A DNA stretch of 64,000 nucleotides from Xestospongia bergquistia (lineage: Eukaryota > Porifera > Demospongiae > Haplosclerida > Petrosiidae). The stretch's first letter is position 1. Every line of letters starts with the position of its first letter. Location: contig OZ014420.1 in the NCBI GenBank assembly GCA_963965975.1, positions 3,498,001 to 3,562,000 of the forward strand. The letters run 5' to 3'. Position numbers and translations under genes: made by a program. Of this stretch, positions 1 to 11,210 are shown in pieces. Below the pieces are notes generated by a model. It searched no databases. It was not told where the DNA came from and worked only from the letters and a program-made list of their open reading frames with translations.

Positions 1-19
1 CTTATTGCGCTGAGAAAAG

Positions 20-1005
20 GGTCCTCTTTTCCTTTTGCAACAATATTTATCACATGCAACATTGCGTAAATTGTAACTATAGTAAGTACTAATACCACTC
101 TCTCTTAGTCAGAAGATCATGAAGTGAAGACATTCTGCCAAAGAGTTTTAAAAATTCTTTCAGAGAATAATCCCTTTCAAAGAGTTTCAAAAGTTTTTTC
201 AGAGAATAATCCCTTTTAACAAAAATGGTGTCATATTTTAATGGCTCTGACAAATAAGAACTGTTCTGTTATTAAATGTTATACTGGTGCAAAAGTCTGG
301 ATATGTAATTCATCATTAACCAATCGCCATGATGACTTTCTTCACTTGGGGTGGCTAGGCTAATACTGCCACTAAAGGAATCAAACAAAGTTTTAACTGT
401 TTTACATGATTCTTCAGGCTCACTAGTAATAGTTATTATTGATGATAATTAATAATAGTTATTGATATAAGTTAAAAACATAGAAAACATTTTGACAAAA
501 CATTAGCCCTGGCATGCCTAGGCCTGGCTACGCAAATGCAAAGAGGAGTATTTACTGGCACAGCTCAAGCACATCTATGTTCTCTTAACAAAACGCTAAA
601 CAGAGATTATTATTTTATTATATCTTAATAAAATAATAAACATTATTAACCACACCCTTTATTAATAAATAACAAGTCCAAATTTCCAGTGTGCTTTGTG
701 CACCACCACCTTGCATTAATATTAAAAATGAAATGAAAAAAAGCAATATCACCCCTGCCTCTGACTTTAAGTTTGAGGTAATTGCTGAAGTGATTTGCAA
801 TGTACCATCAAGTTAAGGGACCTAATTGATTTGACCCTGTGTGAAAGCAATAACACCAAGTATAATAATCTTTGGCAAGTGATGTTTTTTACAACTCTGT
901 ATAGACCCTCTAACTTTACAGCTGATAACACCAACAAGAACTCTAATTTTGTTAAATGTCTCAATTTATCCTTTAAAGCTGCAACATAGTTTTATTAACA
1001 AGGAG
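20..1005. other. Left-arm segment absent from right arm
   Basis: In the right arm (reverse complement near 30945) the sequence passes directly from the TGAGAAAAG stretch to the stretch matching left position 1007 onward. The left arm has about 985 extra bases here. No terminal inverted repeats or clear target duplication are visible, so I cannot tell insertion from deletion. Inside, 148-215 contains a short imperfect tandem duplication around 'ttcagagaataatccctt'. No gene is recognisable. Confidence 0.6.
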
Positions 1006-4000
1006 TTAGGGAAGTATATTCAGTTTATAAGGCATAAGGATAGCAAGCTCCAAAGAAAATATGCTATACAACAGGTTGTACTGATGGGTCATGGGTCATG
1101 TAAAGCAAAACACATTTGTCACCAGCAAGGAATCTTGGATGTAGAAAGCAGGAAGTATGTTTGGAATGTACAATGTTTATAATGGTTCTAGACTGTTATC
1201 AATGCAGTATAGAATTACCAATAACAACAGACCATCTTTGCAACACAACATTTTACCATGTGCTATTACTATCACATCTACAGTATTCACTCAGAACTAT
1301 CAGAGCATGCTAAAAATTCTGCATGGCATTTGACAATTTCGGTTCAGGAAAAAAATGCAGCCCCACTATATGTATACCCCAGGAAAAACCATAGCCCCAC
1401 TATAAGTTTATTTTCTTACCAATTTGCTGTCTTTTGTTGACATTAATCCTCCTAACTTTTCTTAAAGTGATAGCCTAGATGTTATTATCTACTGTCTACT
1501 GTATATCGGCTTATTTGTGCGATGATTTAATTGTTCTAAATGTGCATTTTTAGGGCAATCGCACATTTTAAAATGCACACACGTAAATGACAACATGAAT
1601 TTTCATTACAACAAAGCACGTGGTGTATTTGACCAGAAAATGTCAAGCATACTGAACTATTTAAAGAGAAAGGTTCCACAGGACGTTGGAGAGTTTCAAC
1701 AGAATCATTGTCATCAATCAGAGAACGCTTTATTAACAAAAACCTACCATGTTACATGAAGTTACATAATCATATGCCACAAATTCTACAAGTCCAAGAA
1801 AATCAGTCAAAGGTCCTATCTTTTGTTAAAAAGGTAATCCACTACAGAAAGGAACAGGAGACAAACTTGAAAATCCAAATATTGTATAGCAAAAAATGGT
1901 TAATACAACATAATAACCTTCCATATTCATATTCAAATATGCAGTTGAAGTAAAAGCTGTTTTACAAACATAGAAAAGTCACTGTATAAGTCACCTTCCC
2001 TTAGCTGTGGGCTTTGGGGTCACTATAAAAAAAGTATCAATTTAATATTTCATTCTAACAGTGTCTTTTTAATCATTTTAATATTAAGAGTATATTAGAT
2101 TTTATTACTTTAATAACAGAACTCAATTAATTCTATTTGACATTAAAATCTTTGTCCAGTTGGTATAATACTTATATTTCTTTCACCATCTCTTTTTAAT
2201 ATCACCAGCAAAAAAATTTACCTGAGTCACTTAAAGAAAAGAACATACAATAACTCGTTATTATTTTAATAATAATATATGATATAACAGAACATCTGTT
2301 CATGTAATTAGAATTGTAATTTTGAATATGAAAATTGTTGTTCGTTAAATCCTCAAAACTTCATTGAAAATGCATAAATTTTATAGCTTCCTACTTTGTC
2401 ATACCAATAGAGAGCTATATAAAATGTGAGTTTGTAAGCTAAATAAATTGGTGCAAGTCCTACTGTGGATAGCATATAATCACTTTTTATAGCTGTTATT
2501 AATCAAAATGCTTTTCAAATGTTATTTTTTCTAGTAAACATATACTTACAAGTATTAGTATTTCCTTTGAAACAACAACTTTATGATGGGAATGAAGAAA
2601 TGAAAGTGTTATATCCAAGTAACTGATAAACCCAAAAAGTAACTAAGATAAAGAAATTCTCTGCATACACTTAGCTAATCTCATGGCAATGTTTATAATT
2701 ACAGTTGTAGTAGCTTGACTTGTTGAAGTCAAGCTAGGCTGCGTTTGCATATTTGAAATATTCGTTATATCACAACAATGAAGCACATGGCAACTGCTAG
2801 AAAGATAACAGAAGACTTTTGCTTAAAAGGTAAACATGTTCCTTAGAGGTTATTACTGCAGTATTTTTAGGCTTTGGATATGAGACACAAACACTGTATC
2901 AGAATTGCCAGTTACATAACACGTTGGTAACAAGAGTGCCGCAGGCGTGATGATTTGTATAAGTTGTTGCTAAATCCTATATAAATCTTGCATAACCGAG
3001 ACATATTCACCTGAGTTGGCTGTGGCAACAGCCACCATCGTATTCTGTGGCTTTATTTTTGACACATATATTTTTTTCCCTTTATTGACTCTGAACCCCT
3101 GTTTGTTTTTTTCTGTATTGTGTCTAGAAAGGAAAGTTGCGTCGTGCCTGAAATTTAATAGAACAATTCTCTTTTCTTATTTTTATATAACGTCAAAATG
3201 AGATGGATACTACCGTATTGGTCTCCAGGCTAAAAAATTTCTAGCTTGTTGTAGAGATCAGTTGAAACGAAAGTGAGGTAACTGGAGTGTTCTTGCATGT
3301 CTAAAGACATGCATTGTTAGGACTACTGCAAATACAATGCATAATTACATACGTACATATATGTATATACTTCATTTGATTTACTTGCAATAGTCCGCTA
3401 TTTCCACATAGTTATTTAAACACAGTATAAGAGAATGATTTAAAAGTTTTTTCAAAATTAAATTTACTAGATAACAATCCTCCTTTTGCAATTACTTTTT
3501 ATTTGCTTGGCTTTGCTATGGAATTGTTGCTATACTTTGGAATAATTAAAGTCCTTAAAAAATTGAAAGTACAAAACTTAGAAGACCATACACCTAATAA
3601 AGTATTCCCACAATAATATGGTATACACTAAAAATACCATGGTATTTTATCATATTATGCTATGATATATATATTTGTGACCTTCTTTGCGAAAAGGGAC
3701 AACTTCTGTCAAGAAAAAGTGATGATTTCAATATTTTCATGAAAATGAGTTAAAACAAAAACCGAAGAGAACAGTATCTAATAGTCATTTTGAAGGGTGT
3801 ATAAAGCTGAAGTTCTTTCTGGCTTAGCATGTAGAAGCGTTCGCATTCTCAGGATAAATACATGGAGTATATATATATGATAACAGATCGCGGGAATAAA
3901 TTTGTGGAAAAGATTTCATGCGTTCCTCAAGGTGCGTTGCGAAGGTTTTAAATATTGTTGGAGTGGATTTTCTCTCATTGAGTGATAAAAAAGCGCTCGA

Positions 4001-5127
4001 TAACCAGATATGTGAGTACTTTGACCATCAAACTTAAAGTGTGATATCATGAATTTCATTACATAACAATGATTATAATTTGCATATTAGAAGACAATGA
4101 TAATTCTGATGATTTAGATGAATTTGAAGATTGTTGGTCTTCCTTCAAAACAGAAGGTAACTATAAAAATACACAATTCAGTGATGAAAAACTTTGTGTT
4201 AACTAACAGCTGCTCTAAATTTAAAAATCTTGTTTTACACTTAGGATGTTTTCAAACTCCAGTTGATTGTTACCCAGGATGGAAAGATGGTTGTAATAAT
4301 TTATGACTGGTCAAACTTTCTCACCTCTCACTTTAAACAATTAAAAAATTTAAAAATCAGTAGAGACAAACCAGGAATTTTTTTGAAACTTCCTATCTAT
4401 ATCTACTATAGGAAAGTTAGCACTAAAAACTTCATTGTATTCTATAGTACATATATTTAATGTACTTATCACTCCATGGACTCCGTCTGAAGACAGTCTA
4501 TCACTTGTAATTATCCCTGAAGGCCTAGATTCCAAGAGAGAGTGGTATTTTTATGATAATGTTAGGTAGCACTGTCCTAACAAATTAAGTAAGATCGCTG
4601 CGTGCCCACATCCATCTGTACCACAGCCAATTGATAACACTAGCAATAAAAACATGCCTCTGTCTCTAATTACTGAAGCCGACAACCATAAAAAAATGAT
4701 GGGATATTTCGTGAGACAGGACACAATTCATGTAACTGTAATAACAAGTAGTAGTAGTAAAAGAAATCTTTGACTTTAATACAATTTAACATACTTTCAC
4801 AATTTTCCAATTACACGGTAGAAGTAACACCAATATTGAGACTTTATGCTCTTTCTTCTAATAATTATAGATCACTAAACTACTTTCTTCACTACCTTCA
4901 GATAAAACCAAACCTTAAAAATAATGAAAACTGCAGGATAGTAGAGGTTCCTTTTCCCTTGGAAAAGCTACTAACAACCAAAATACAGTAAATGTGCTTG
5001 ATTCTGGATCACGTGATTTCCAGAAATATATTACACACACTACGGGTTTGTGGAAATATTAAATTCCACTTTTCTCAAAATTAATTTTTTGTTGTAGTCA
5101 AGCATTTATACATTGTTATTTTGACAA
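1006..5127. other. Body of the inverted-repeat arm, no recognisable gene
   Basis: About 4 kb of AT-rich sequence shared with the right arm. A stretch at 4085-4160 reads as an acidic peptide (DNSDDLDEFEDCW), and 4575-4740 reads openly towards GYFVRQDT. These could be exons of an unidentified element-borne gene, but splice sites and family are not evident. Positions 2250-2480 resemble 62610-62880, inside the Tc1/mariner-like element near the window end. Positions 2878-2955 resemble, in reverse complement, 10890-10960. Confidence 0.5.
2058..2385. other. 328-bp segment deleted from the right arm
   Basis: The right arm joins the sequences flanking this segment at a shared TA dinucleotide. That could be read as a TA-target insertion. 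However, homology to 62610-62880 runs across the 2385 boundary without interruption, so the left state looks ancestral and the right arm has suffered a deletion at TA microhomology. No terminal inverted repeat is seen. Confidence 0.6.
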
Positions 5128-5136
5128 TGCATGTGT

Positions 5137-6075
5137 TTATGAAGAAGGAGTGAAAAAGATTGAGATGTTATTAGTGTGGTAGCATCTGGAAGGTCTTGGA
5201 GGAGGAGGTTGAAGTGATAAAATACCATTTGGAAGAAAAGTCAAACCATTCATAAATTTAAAGAGAAGAGTAAGTTTAGAAATAGCTCTTCGAGTAGATA
5301 AGGGGAACAAGATTGAAAAGTTCAAGGTTACTGTCATAGTTAGAATGCCACTGTTTAGAACATATTCTAAGTAAAAATTTTTGGATACTTTCAAGACTTT
5401 AAATATCAGTTTTAGTATGAGGATCCCAAAGAGATGAACAGTAAGATAGGTGTGGAAGAACTAGCGGAGTGTAATGTAAAAAGCGATCATGGAGAGGAGA
5501 AGCGATAAAAGTTACGAAAGTTGTAGCCAAGAATTTTACGAGACTTGGAGGACACAGAAAAATGTGAGGAGACCAAGAAAGGTTGCTATTGATAACAACT
5601 CCAAGGTACTTATAAGAGTAAACACGTTCAATGGTAGAAGAGTTCAGGAAAAAAAGGGAGGTAGAGAGGATAGAAATGATAGACTCTTCCTGGAAATAAG
5701 CATGTATTTTGTTTTTTGACTGTTGATTTTTAGAAGATGTGATTGGATCCAATCATTGATAGTGTTGATGTCAATTTAAATAGCAGTGAAATCAGAGCTA
5801 CATGAGAATGAGAATGGAGCTGATAAAAGAATGTCATTGGCATAGAGGATTAGTGTAGTAGAAGAGGAGAGTGTGAGTTTTGAGATATCATTAAGAGTAC
5901 TGTCAGAGATAACTCCATTTACCACGACTTTTTGAGAACGGTTACTTAAGTAAGAGGGAAACCAGTGAAGTAGGTTTGGAGGAAGCTGAAGAGAAGAAAT
6001 AAGAGTCCAGCAAAGGAGAATGAGAAATGGAATCAAAAGCTTTGCTAAGACCAAAGAAGACAGCTTCTAGTATAA
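5137..6075 (-). pseudogene. CR1-like LINE reverse transcriptase fragment (left copy)
   Basis: On the minus strand the frames give reverse-transcriptase landmarks in order: LSKAFDSI (motif A, about 6040-6017), a VNGVISD stretch, then YANDILL (motif C, where D is replaced by N), followed by YSYKYLGVVINSNLSWSPH. The C-terminal signature ICSKQWHSNYD follows near 5350, then LFKFMNGL. The usual GVPQGSVLGP motif B is missing; VISDSTLND runs straight into LSSSTTLILYA, an internal deletion. Frameshifts separate 6292-5942, 6054-5776, 5752-5399 and 5394-5137. This is a dead 3' portion of a CR1/Jockey-type non-LTR retrotransposon. Its 3' end is cut at about 5137, where the other arm keeps 248 more bases. 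Confidence 0.85.
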
Positions 6076-6083
6076 ACATTTTT

Positions 6084-6287
6084 TGCAGAAGAAATGAAAC
6101 AATCATGACACAATTGCTAACTGAACTTACAATGTTTTTAACCTGCCTCCTCCTTCGCCCGCTGCTGGAGCAGTGCAGAATTAAATGCAGAAGAAATGAA
6201 ACAATCATGACACAATTGCTAACTGAACTTACAATGTTTTTAACCTGCCTCCTCCTTCGCCCACTGCTGGAGCAGTGCAGAATTAAA
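6084..6287. repeat. 102-bp tandem duplication
   Basis: Two adjacent copies of a 102-base unit (6084-6185 and 6186-6287), nearly identical. The unit is a multiple of three, so a minus-strand frame reads through both as a 34-residue repeat. It lies just upstream of the LINE motif A. I do not think it is a protein repeat; similar local duplications occur across the window. Confidence 0.9.
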
Positions 6288-6582
6288 CCCACACAATAAT
6301 ATAATAATTTATGTGTTTGTACATGTATGTATGTTTACCCACATTGTAGACATAACTCATAGACGAAATGTATGCAATCGACTATGGCTGCAGTATTGAC
6401 TTACGGGGAGAGGATTAGAAGCTGTTGTGCTCCCATGTTTGGTTAATTTCCAACAAGAGTCCTAAATTGCCAGAAAGATCACAATAATTTGTTTCATTGT
6501 ATTGAAATCTCATTCAACTCTTTTTGTTGAGTCGGACTAAAAAGTTGCTGACAATAAAGTAGCATTTTTGCCTAACATGCAT

Positions 6583-6653
6583 GGACTAGTAATTCTTGTA
6601 CTATTTCATCATATCCATTGTCACATGCTACATGTAATAGAGTCTTGCCAATC
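6583..6653 (-). pseudogene. Ankyrin-repeat fragment (left)
   Basis: The minus strand reads GKTLLHVACDNGYDEIV then QELLVH, a recognisable ankyrin repeat. A near-identical copy lies in opposite orientation at 10800-10870, on the other side of the retroelement. The two fragments point outward. No longer ankyrin array is visible in the window. Confidence 0.6.
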
Positions 6654-7244
6654 TAAACAGCATATAACATTGTTGTCACATAAAAACACAACAGATTGTA
6701 TATCAAAGGGGCATCACTAAGTGATCATGGGAATGTTCATTGACTAATGTAATAATATTATAATTATTAAATGATGAATATAATAAATGCAGAGTTTATG
6801 GTTTAATATACAATAATACAGTACTGTAGTTACTGTTGTATAGTATTGATTGATCTCTTCACATGTTATGGGATACTTGGAAGAAGTCAGTCCCTAGTAG
6901 CTAACAATTATAATAACTAAATGCTCACTACATATCATAGAAAAATGTACAAGTAATGCAAACACTTAAATGTGTAGGTGTGAAAATGATTAATGGTAAA
7001 AAAGAAATGAAACATCTAAAGAGTAACAACATGCACATGTAGTATGATAGAAAATGTTATAAAACAAACTAAATTAACAATAAAATAATACATGTGTGTG
7101 TGTTTAACATGTAAATGTACATGTACAGGTTGTAGTAAAATAAGTGTATAGTGTAACTACATATTTCTTGCTACATTTAAGTGGATGTACTACATGTAGT
7201 GTGTACTTTGCAGCTATCTCTATATAAAGCAGTTAGCTGTTAAC
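6654..7244. other. AT-rich spacer before the non-LTR element
   Basis: No coding signal recognised. The last 50 bases contain a TATA-like 'tctatataaagcag' at about 7218-7231, immediately before the 12-base direct repeat at 7233-7244 and the ATG of the retroelement protein at 7259. Confidence 0.4.
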
Positions 7245-7258
7245 ACAATTAAAATAAA

Positions 7259-8728
7259 ATGGCGTGCTGTAGGTGCAGTAGATACAGAGGCCTGTGTAAG
7301 AGTTGCGCCTGTGTTAAAGCTGGTCGCGCCTGCTTCTACTGCCTACCTGGTCGTGATGGGCACTGCCTTAATCCCTTGAATTCATCCAATGTTGCTACTG
7401 TTCCTTCTGTGTCTATTACTTCGCTGAAAGCTCACTCGACGATAGATCAGTCTTCTCTGCGGACGTCGAACCGGAACATATTGGCTTCTCCATATATTGA
7501 CCTTGCATCTCCTTGCTCCATTGTTCCATCTTCTTCAGATAGGGAGAGCGTTTACGGTGAGACTCCTGCCTGTGGATCATGCTCTTGGACTACGTCGCCA
7601 TTTTGTGGCTTGAGCACGTGCGGCTCTCATAAAGTCCCTGATTTCGCTGATTTTTCGCCAATGGCTGAACTGAACTTTTTGTGGAATAACATCGATGGTG
7701 AATCTTTCTCATCTCTTGTTAAGTCCTGCTATGATGAGATTGTTCACTGGAGAAGGAATGTTTTCAAAGTTCCCTGTGGAAAGATTGGCGCTTCCTTTGT
7801 ACGTGAACAAGCCAAGTTATTTCAAGCATACTCAGACTCCTCTGCTCTTGAATCTGTTGCTTTATATGCTGCTATGATAATGCCTTCTCTCCTGCTACAA
7901 AGGCCTCCTGGTAAACTACGCGCTAAAGAATTTTCCAGGCTCCTTGATCACCGTCTAACCATTTGGTTGAGTGGAGATCTGGCTTCTTTACTTCAGGAAG
8001 GTCGTGTCATTCAGGCTCGTCTCACTATTACTCGTCCTACCAAAAATTCAGATAACATCTCCCGAAAATTCTCCAAAGAAAATGTGAATGCCGCAATTAG
8101 ATTATTATCTGATAGTGAAAGTACTGGTATTCACTCTTTGAATACCATGATTGATGATCAGTCAGTGAAAGAGATACTATTAGAAAAGCATCCTCCTGCT
8201 CAACCCCCTCATCCATCTACAATTGTGTCCTCACATACCCTTGATGTCTTTCACTCTGTTCTATTTGATTCCATCTCCCCAGAGTTAATTAAGTCTCTTG
8301 CGCTGAAGATTAATGGTTCTTCTGGTCCATCAGGATTTGACGCTGCTGCTTGGAAAAAATTATGTACCTCATTCCAATCCTCTTCAGCTGACTTATGCTC
8401 TGCTCTCGCTTCATTGACAAAACGAATATGTATCTCCTATATCGACCCAGCTGGTCTTCACCCACTCCTAGCCAGTAGATTGATTGATGTAGACAAGTGT
8501 CCTGGAGTACACCCCATAGGAGTTGGTGAGGTTGTTCGTCGCATTATTGGTAAGGTAGTACTTCAGGCTGTTAGGCATGATGTACTAGAAGTGGCAGGAT
8601 GTGAAAAGCTTTGTGCTGGCCAACCTGGAGGCTGTGAGGCTGCGGTTCATGCTATTCGACACCTATTTGAGTCAGCAGACTGTGAGGCTGTTTTACTCGC
8701 TGATGCGAGGAATGCATTTAACTCGTAA
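7259..8728 (+). pseudogene. Retroelement protein, N-terminal part: Cys-rich domain and RT motifs to A
   Basis: The 489-residue open frame starts with a cysteine-rich block (CCRCSRYRGLCKSCACVKAG, residues 2-21, followed by CFYCLPGRDGHCLN), likely a nucleic-acid-binding zinc region. After a variable linker, reverse-transcriptase features appear: GSSGPSGFDAAAWKKL (about residue 360), HPIGVGEVVRRIIGKV (about 420), CAGQPGGCEAAVHAI (about 455) and motif A LLADARNAFN at the end, carrying the first catalytic Asp. The frame closes at a TAA just after motif A because of a one-base shift. A TATA-like sequence lies about 30 bases upstream of the ATG. Product: RNA-directed DNA polymerase of a LINE-type element. 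Confidence 0.85.
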
Positions 8729-9780
8729 ATATACACAATCTCTGTCCATCTTTGGCAATAATTCTAACTAATTGCTATTGATCTGATGTTCCCTTATTCA
8801 TTGATGATGATACTATATTCTCATCAGAAGGAACAACACAAGGAGACCCTTTAGCGATGGTTATGTATGCAATAGGGATACTCCCTCTCATCCATCATCT
8901 TAATCAACCTTCAGTCCACCAAGTCTGGTATGCAGATGATACTACAGCCTTGGGAAAGCTGTCCACAATACGATCCTGGTGGGAGGAGCTTCAGTGTCAT
9001 GGTCCTTTATTTGGATATTATGCAAATCCCACTAAGTCCTGGCTCATAGTGAAACCTGAGTTTGAGGAAACTGCCCATTCTGTTTTTGCTGACATAGATA
9101 TCAATATTACATTTGAGGGTCATCGATACCTTGGGAGCCCAAAAGGATCGGAACATTTTATATCTAACTTTATTAAAGATAAGATCTCTGAGTGGGTGTC
9201 TCAGCTAGAGAAACTCACTACTGTGGCTCAAACTCAACCACATACTTCATATTCTGCCTTAACTCACGGGTTTTTCAATAAAATTGTATATCTTTGTTGT
9301 ATATCTTCGTCGTACTACACCTGGTGTGTGTGAACACATTCACCCTGTGGAAGATTGTCTGAGAAGGAGAATGATTCCCATTTTGACGGGTAGGAATGCT
9401 GTCAATGATTCTATACGCTCCCTTTTTCCTCTTCCTGCTCGCTTAGGAGGCCTTGGATTAACTAACCCAATAAGAGAAGCTGATACTCAATACCATGACT
9501 TAATTTCCATTCTCTCTCCCATTGTGGAATCAATTGTCATGAGAAATCAGACTCCAATTTCTACACTTCTATATGAGTCACAGATACGAAAAAACAAAGT
9601 GAAATCAAACCACCGAGCTCACTTTAATACACTTTTTTCTAATTTGTATGAGTCTTTTTCTGATCCTGCTCTGAAACGGTGTCTTGTGGTTGCTAGTGAA
9701 AAAGGTGCTTCTTCATGGCTTACAGCTCTGCCTATAGTTGAACACGGTTTTGCCTTTTACACAAGGGAGCTTTTATAGAT
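8729..9780 (+). pseudogene. Retroelement protein, middle: RT motifs B-E and thumb
   Basis: Continues the preceding gene in shifted frames. Motif B SEGTTQGDPLAM is at about 8824-8859 and motif C WYADDTTA has its YADD codons at 8929-8940, so the catalytic aspartates are intact. GHRYLGSPKG follows near 9118. A TGA near 8786 and a frameshift near 9290 interrupt it. Downstream, PLPARLGGLGLTNP (about 9430) and KGASSWLTALPIVEHGFAF (about 9700) are typical of the thumb and linker of this family. Because motifs A, B and C all survive, this copy is a relatively young casualty. Confidence 0.85.
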
Positions 9781-10480
9781 GCCATCTCTCTTAGATATGG
9801 TTGGACCCCTCCTCATCTTCCCTCTCATTGCATATGTGGCTCCTCTTTTAGTATTGACCATGCCATGAACTGTAAGTGTGGTGGGTTCCCTTCCATTCGT
9901 CACAATGAGCTGAGAAATATAACTGCTGAACTATTGACCGAAACTAGCTCAAAATGTTCTAATTGAACCTCCTCTTCAGCCACTCACTGGGGAACAATTA
10001 TCACACCAATCTAGCAATACAGAAGATAACGCTCGAGTGGATATAGCTGCTTCTAATGTCTGGTCTTCATCTGATAGAGCTTTTTTTGATGTTAGGGTTT
10101 ATAATCCATTCTCCACTACCTACATTAGATCAACCCTTAAAGCATCCCACAGGAGAAATGAACAAGAGAAGAGAAGACAGTATGACTCTAGAATCCGCAT
10201 AGTTGAGCATGGTACTTTCACACCTCTGGTATTCACAACTGCTGGTGGGATGGGACCTGCAGCTACTACCTTTTACAAACGTTTAGCTTCTAACTTGTCT
10301 GACCACCATAAAAAACCCTATTCACTTATCCTGAACTGGATCCGCTGTCGATTGTCTTTCTCCCTTCTTAGATCTGCTATCCTATGTTTACGTGGAGCTC
10401 GCTCTTCATATCATAGACCTATTTTCTCTAACATTAATTCACTGGACCGGGCCCTCTCTGAAGGAAGAGTGGCTCATTAA
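9781..10480 (+). pseudogene. Retroelement protein, C-terminus: C/H cluster and nuclease-like region
   Basis: After the stop at 9776-9778 an alternative frame reads RYGWTPPHLPSHCICGSSF and HAMNCKCGGFPSIRHNE (about 9790-9910), a Cys/His cluster. It is followed by ARVDIAA and FFDVRVYNP (about 10030-10110), the acidic pattern expected for a restriction-like endonuclease, then RRNEQEKRRQYDSR and FTTAGGMGP. The last open frame ends at 10480 with ALSEGRVAH. A T-rich 3' tail follows. The nuclease assignment comes from residue pattern and gene order, not from a search. Confidence 0.7.
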
Positions 10481-10591
10481 CATGGTTTTCTTTTTTTACT
10501 TTCCTTTTTTTGTTTTTGGAGTATTATTAAAGTGAGTGTACTGTGTACTCTCTCACATTATTGTATCAATATTACTGTGTTAGCTGTTAAC

Positions 10592-11210
10592 TGGGTACTA
10601 TGGATACCAGTAATACTAATGTTATTTTGTCATTAAGGGTACACTATACTAACACATGTTGTTTCAGTAAACATGCACAGCATGATGTTCTTTATATTAA
10701 AAGGTTACAATATGTTAGAGCTCTTTGTTGTTTACTACATAAGAAATAAACTTGAGTAAATTAATTGTGACAGGATATGTGAAAAGGGCCACTTCAGTCA
10801 ATTCTGTTATTTTGACTTACATGTGATAATGGATATGATGAAATAGTACAAGAATTACTAGTCCATGGTGTTCAAGTGGGTGTTCCAATCATCATGCCTG
10901 CAATGCTTTCCAACGTACTACGAAATTGGCAATTCTGATACAGCGTTTTCATCTCATATATCCTAGAGGAAAATGCTGCAATTGTTTTATGCTGACTCCC
11001 TTAGTCAAGATGACACTGAACTGAGTTGATTCAGTTTTAGTGTTTTACGTAACTAACACACAACTGTATTCTGTTAACATGAATACAGGAAATATGCTTA
11101 TATTGAAATTTACAAGTACTAGAAGTACTAGTACTAGTTCTTTCCTCATCTGTCTTGGTTGAGGTATATTCCATCTATACATTGATTACAGATTATTAAT
11201 GGAATTGCTT
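10592..11210. other. Spacer with old repeat traces
   Basis: Holds an ankyrin fragment (10800-10870) and, at 10890-10960, a diverged reverse-complement copy of 2878-2955 (shared landmark: 'ctgtatcagaattgcca'). Otherwise nothing recognised. Confidence 0.5.
10800..10870 (+). pseudogene. Ankyrin-repeat fragment (right)
   Basis: Reads TCDNGYDEIVQELLVHGVQ in one frame and matches, in opposite orientation, the fragment at 6583-6653. It is too short to be functional. The pair flanks the non-LTR retroelement and its spacers. Confidence 0.6.

Larger units (their letters stand above)
1..5854 (+). repeat. Left arm of a giant inverted repeat
   Basis: The sequence recurs in reverse complement at 26161-30963. 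Over 3016-4991 the pairing is collinear: left plus right coordinates sum to a constant 32263, and translated blocks are nearly identical. Between about 1708 and 1953 the sum is 31933, because the right arm lacks 328 bases. Near the inner end a further 248-base difference appears. The arm begins at the window edge, so it may continue leftward. It holds many short open frames that are mirrored in the other arm; I do not believe these are genes. The inner end, below 5854, is an outward-facing LINE fragment. Both arms are similar enough to suggest a fairly recent duplication-inversion or two copies of one large element. Confidence 0.93.
7245..10579 (+). mobile_element. Non-LTR retroelement with C-terminal nuclease-like region
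   Basis: A single-polypeptide element in about four frames: cysteine-rich N-terminus, reverse transcriptase, a C/H cluster and a C-terminal region with a D...FFDVRVYNP pattern that looks like a restriction-like (PD-(D/E)xK) nuclease. This order is that of the early-branching LINEs of the R2/CRE type. The same family left a second fragment at 44700-45258. A 12-base direct repeat (TTAGCTGTTAAC at 7233-7244 and 10580-10591) brackets the element and could be its target duplication. The inactivating changes are few: a frameshift near 8726, one TGA near 8786, and frameshifts near 9290, 9778 and about 9950. Confidence 0.8.

Noticed and set aside
1490..1740. Possible piggyBac-like motif (HYNKARGVFDQ) shared by both arms
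   Set aside because: The match to the YN.TKGGVD.FDQ region is only suggestive and no further transposase motif or TTAA-flanked end was found.
2058..2385. TA-flanked MITE insertion in the left arm
   Set aside because: Homology to 62610-62880 crosses the inner border and no terminal inverted repeats exist, so deletion from the right arm explains it better.
618..5000. Many 60-80-residue open frames mirrored in both arms (for example 3016-3201, 4118-4306, 4770-4991)
   Set aside because: They are duplicated only because the arms are duplicated. They have no recognisable domains and the composition is that of translated AT-rich DNA.
5489..5719. Plus-strand frame overlapping the LINE
   Set aside because: It is a shadow of the minus-strand reverse-transcriptase frame, which has clear family motifs.
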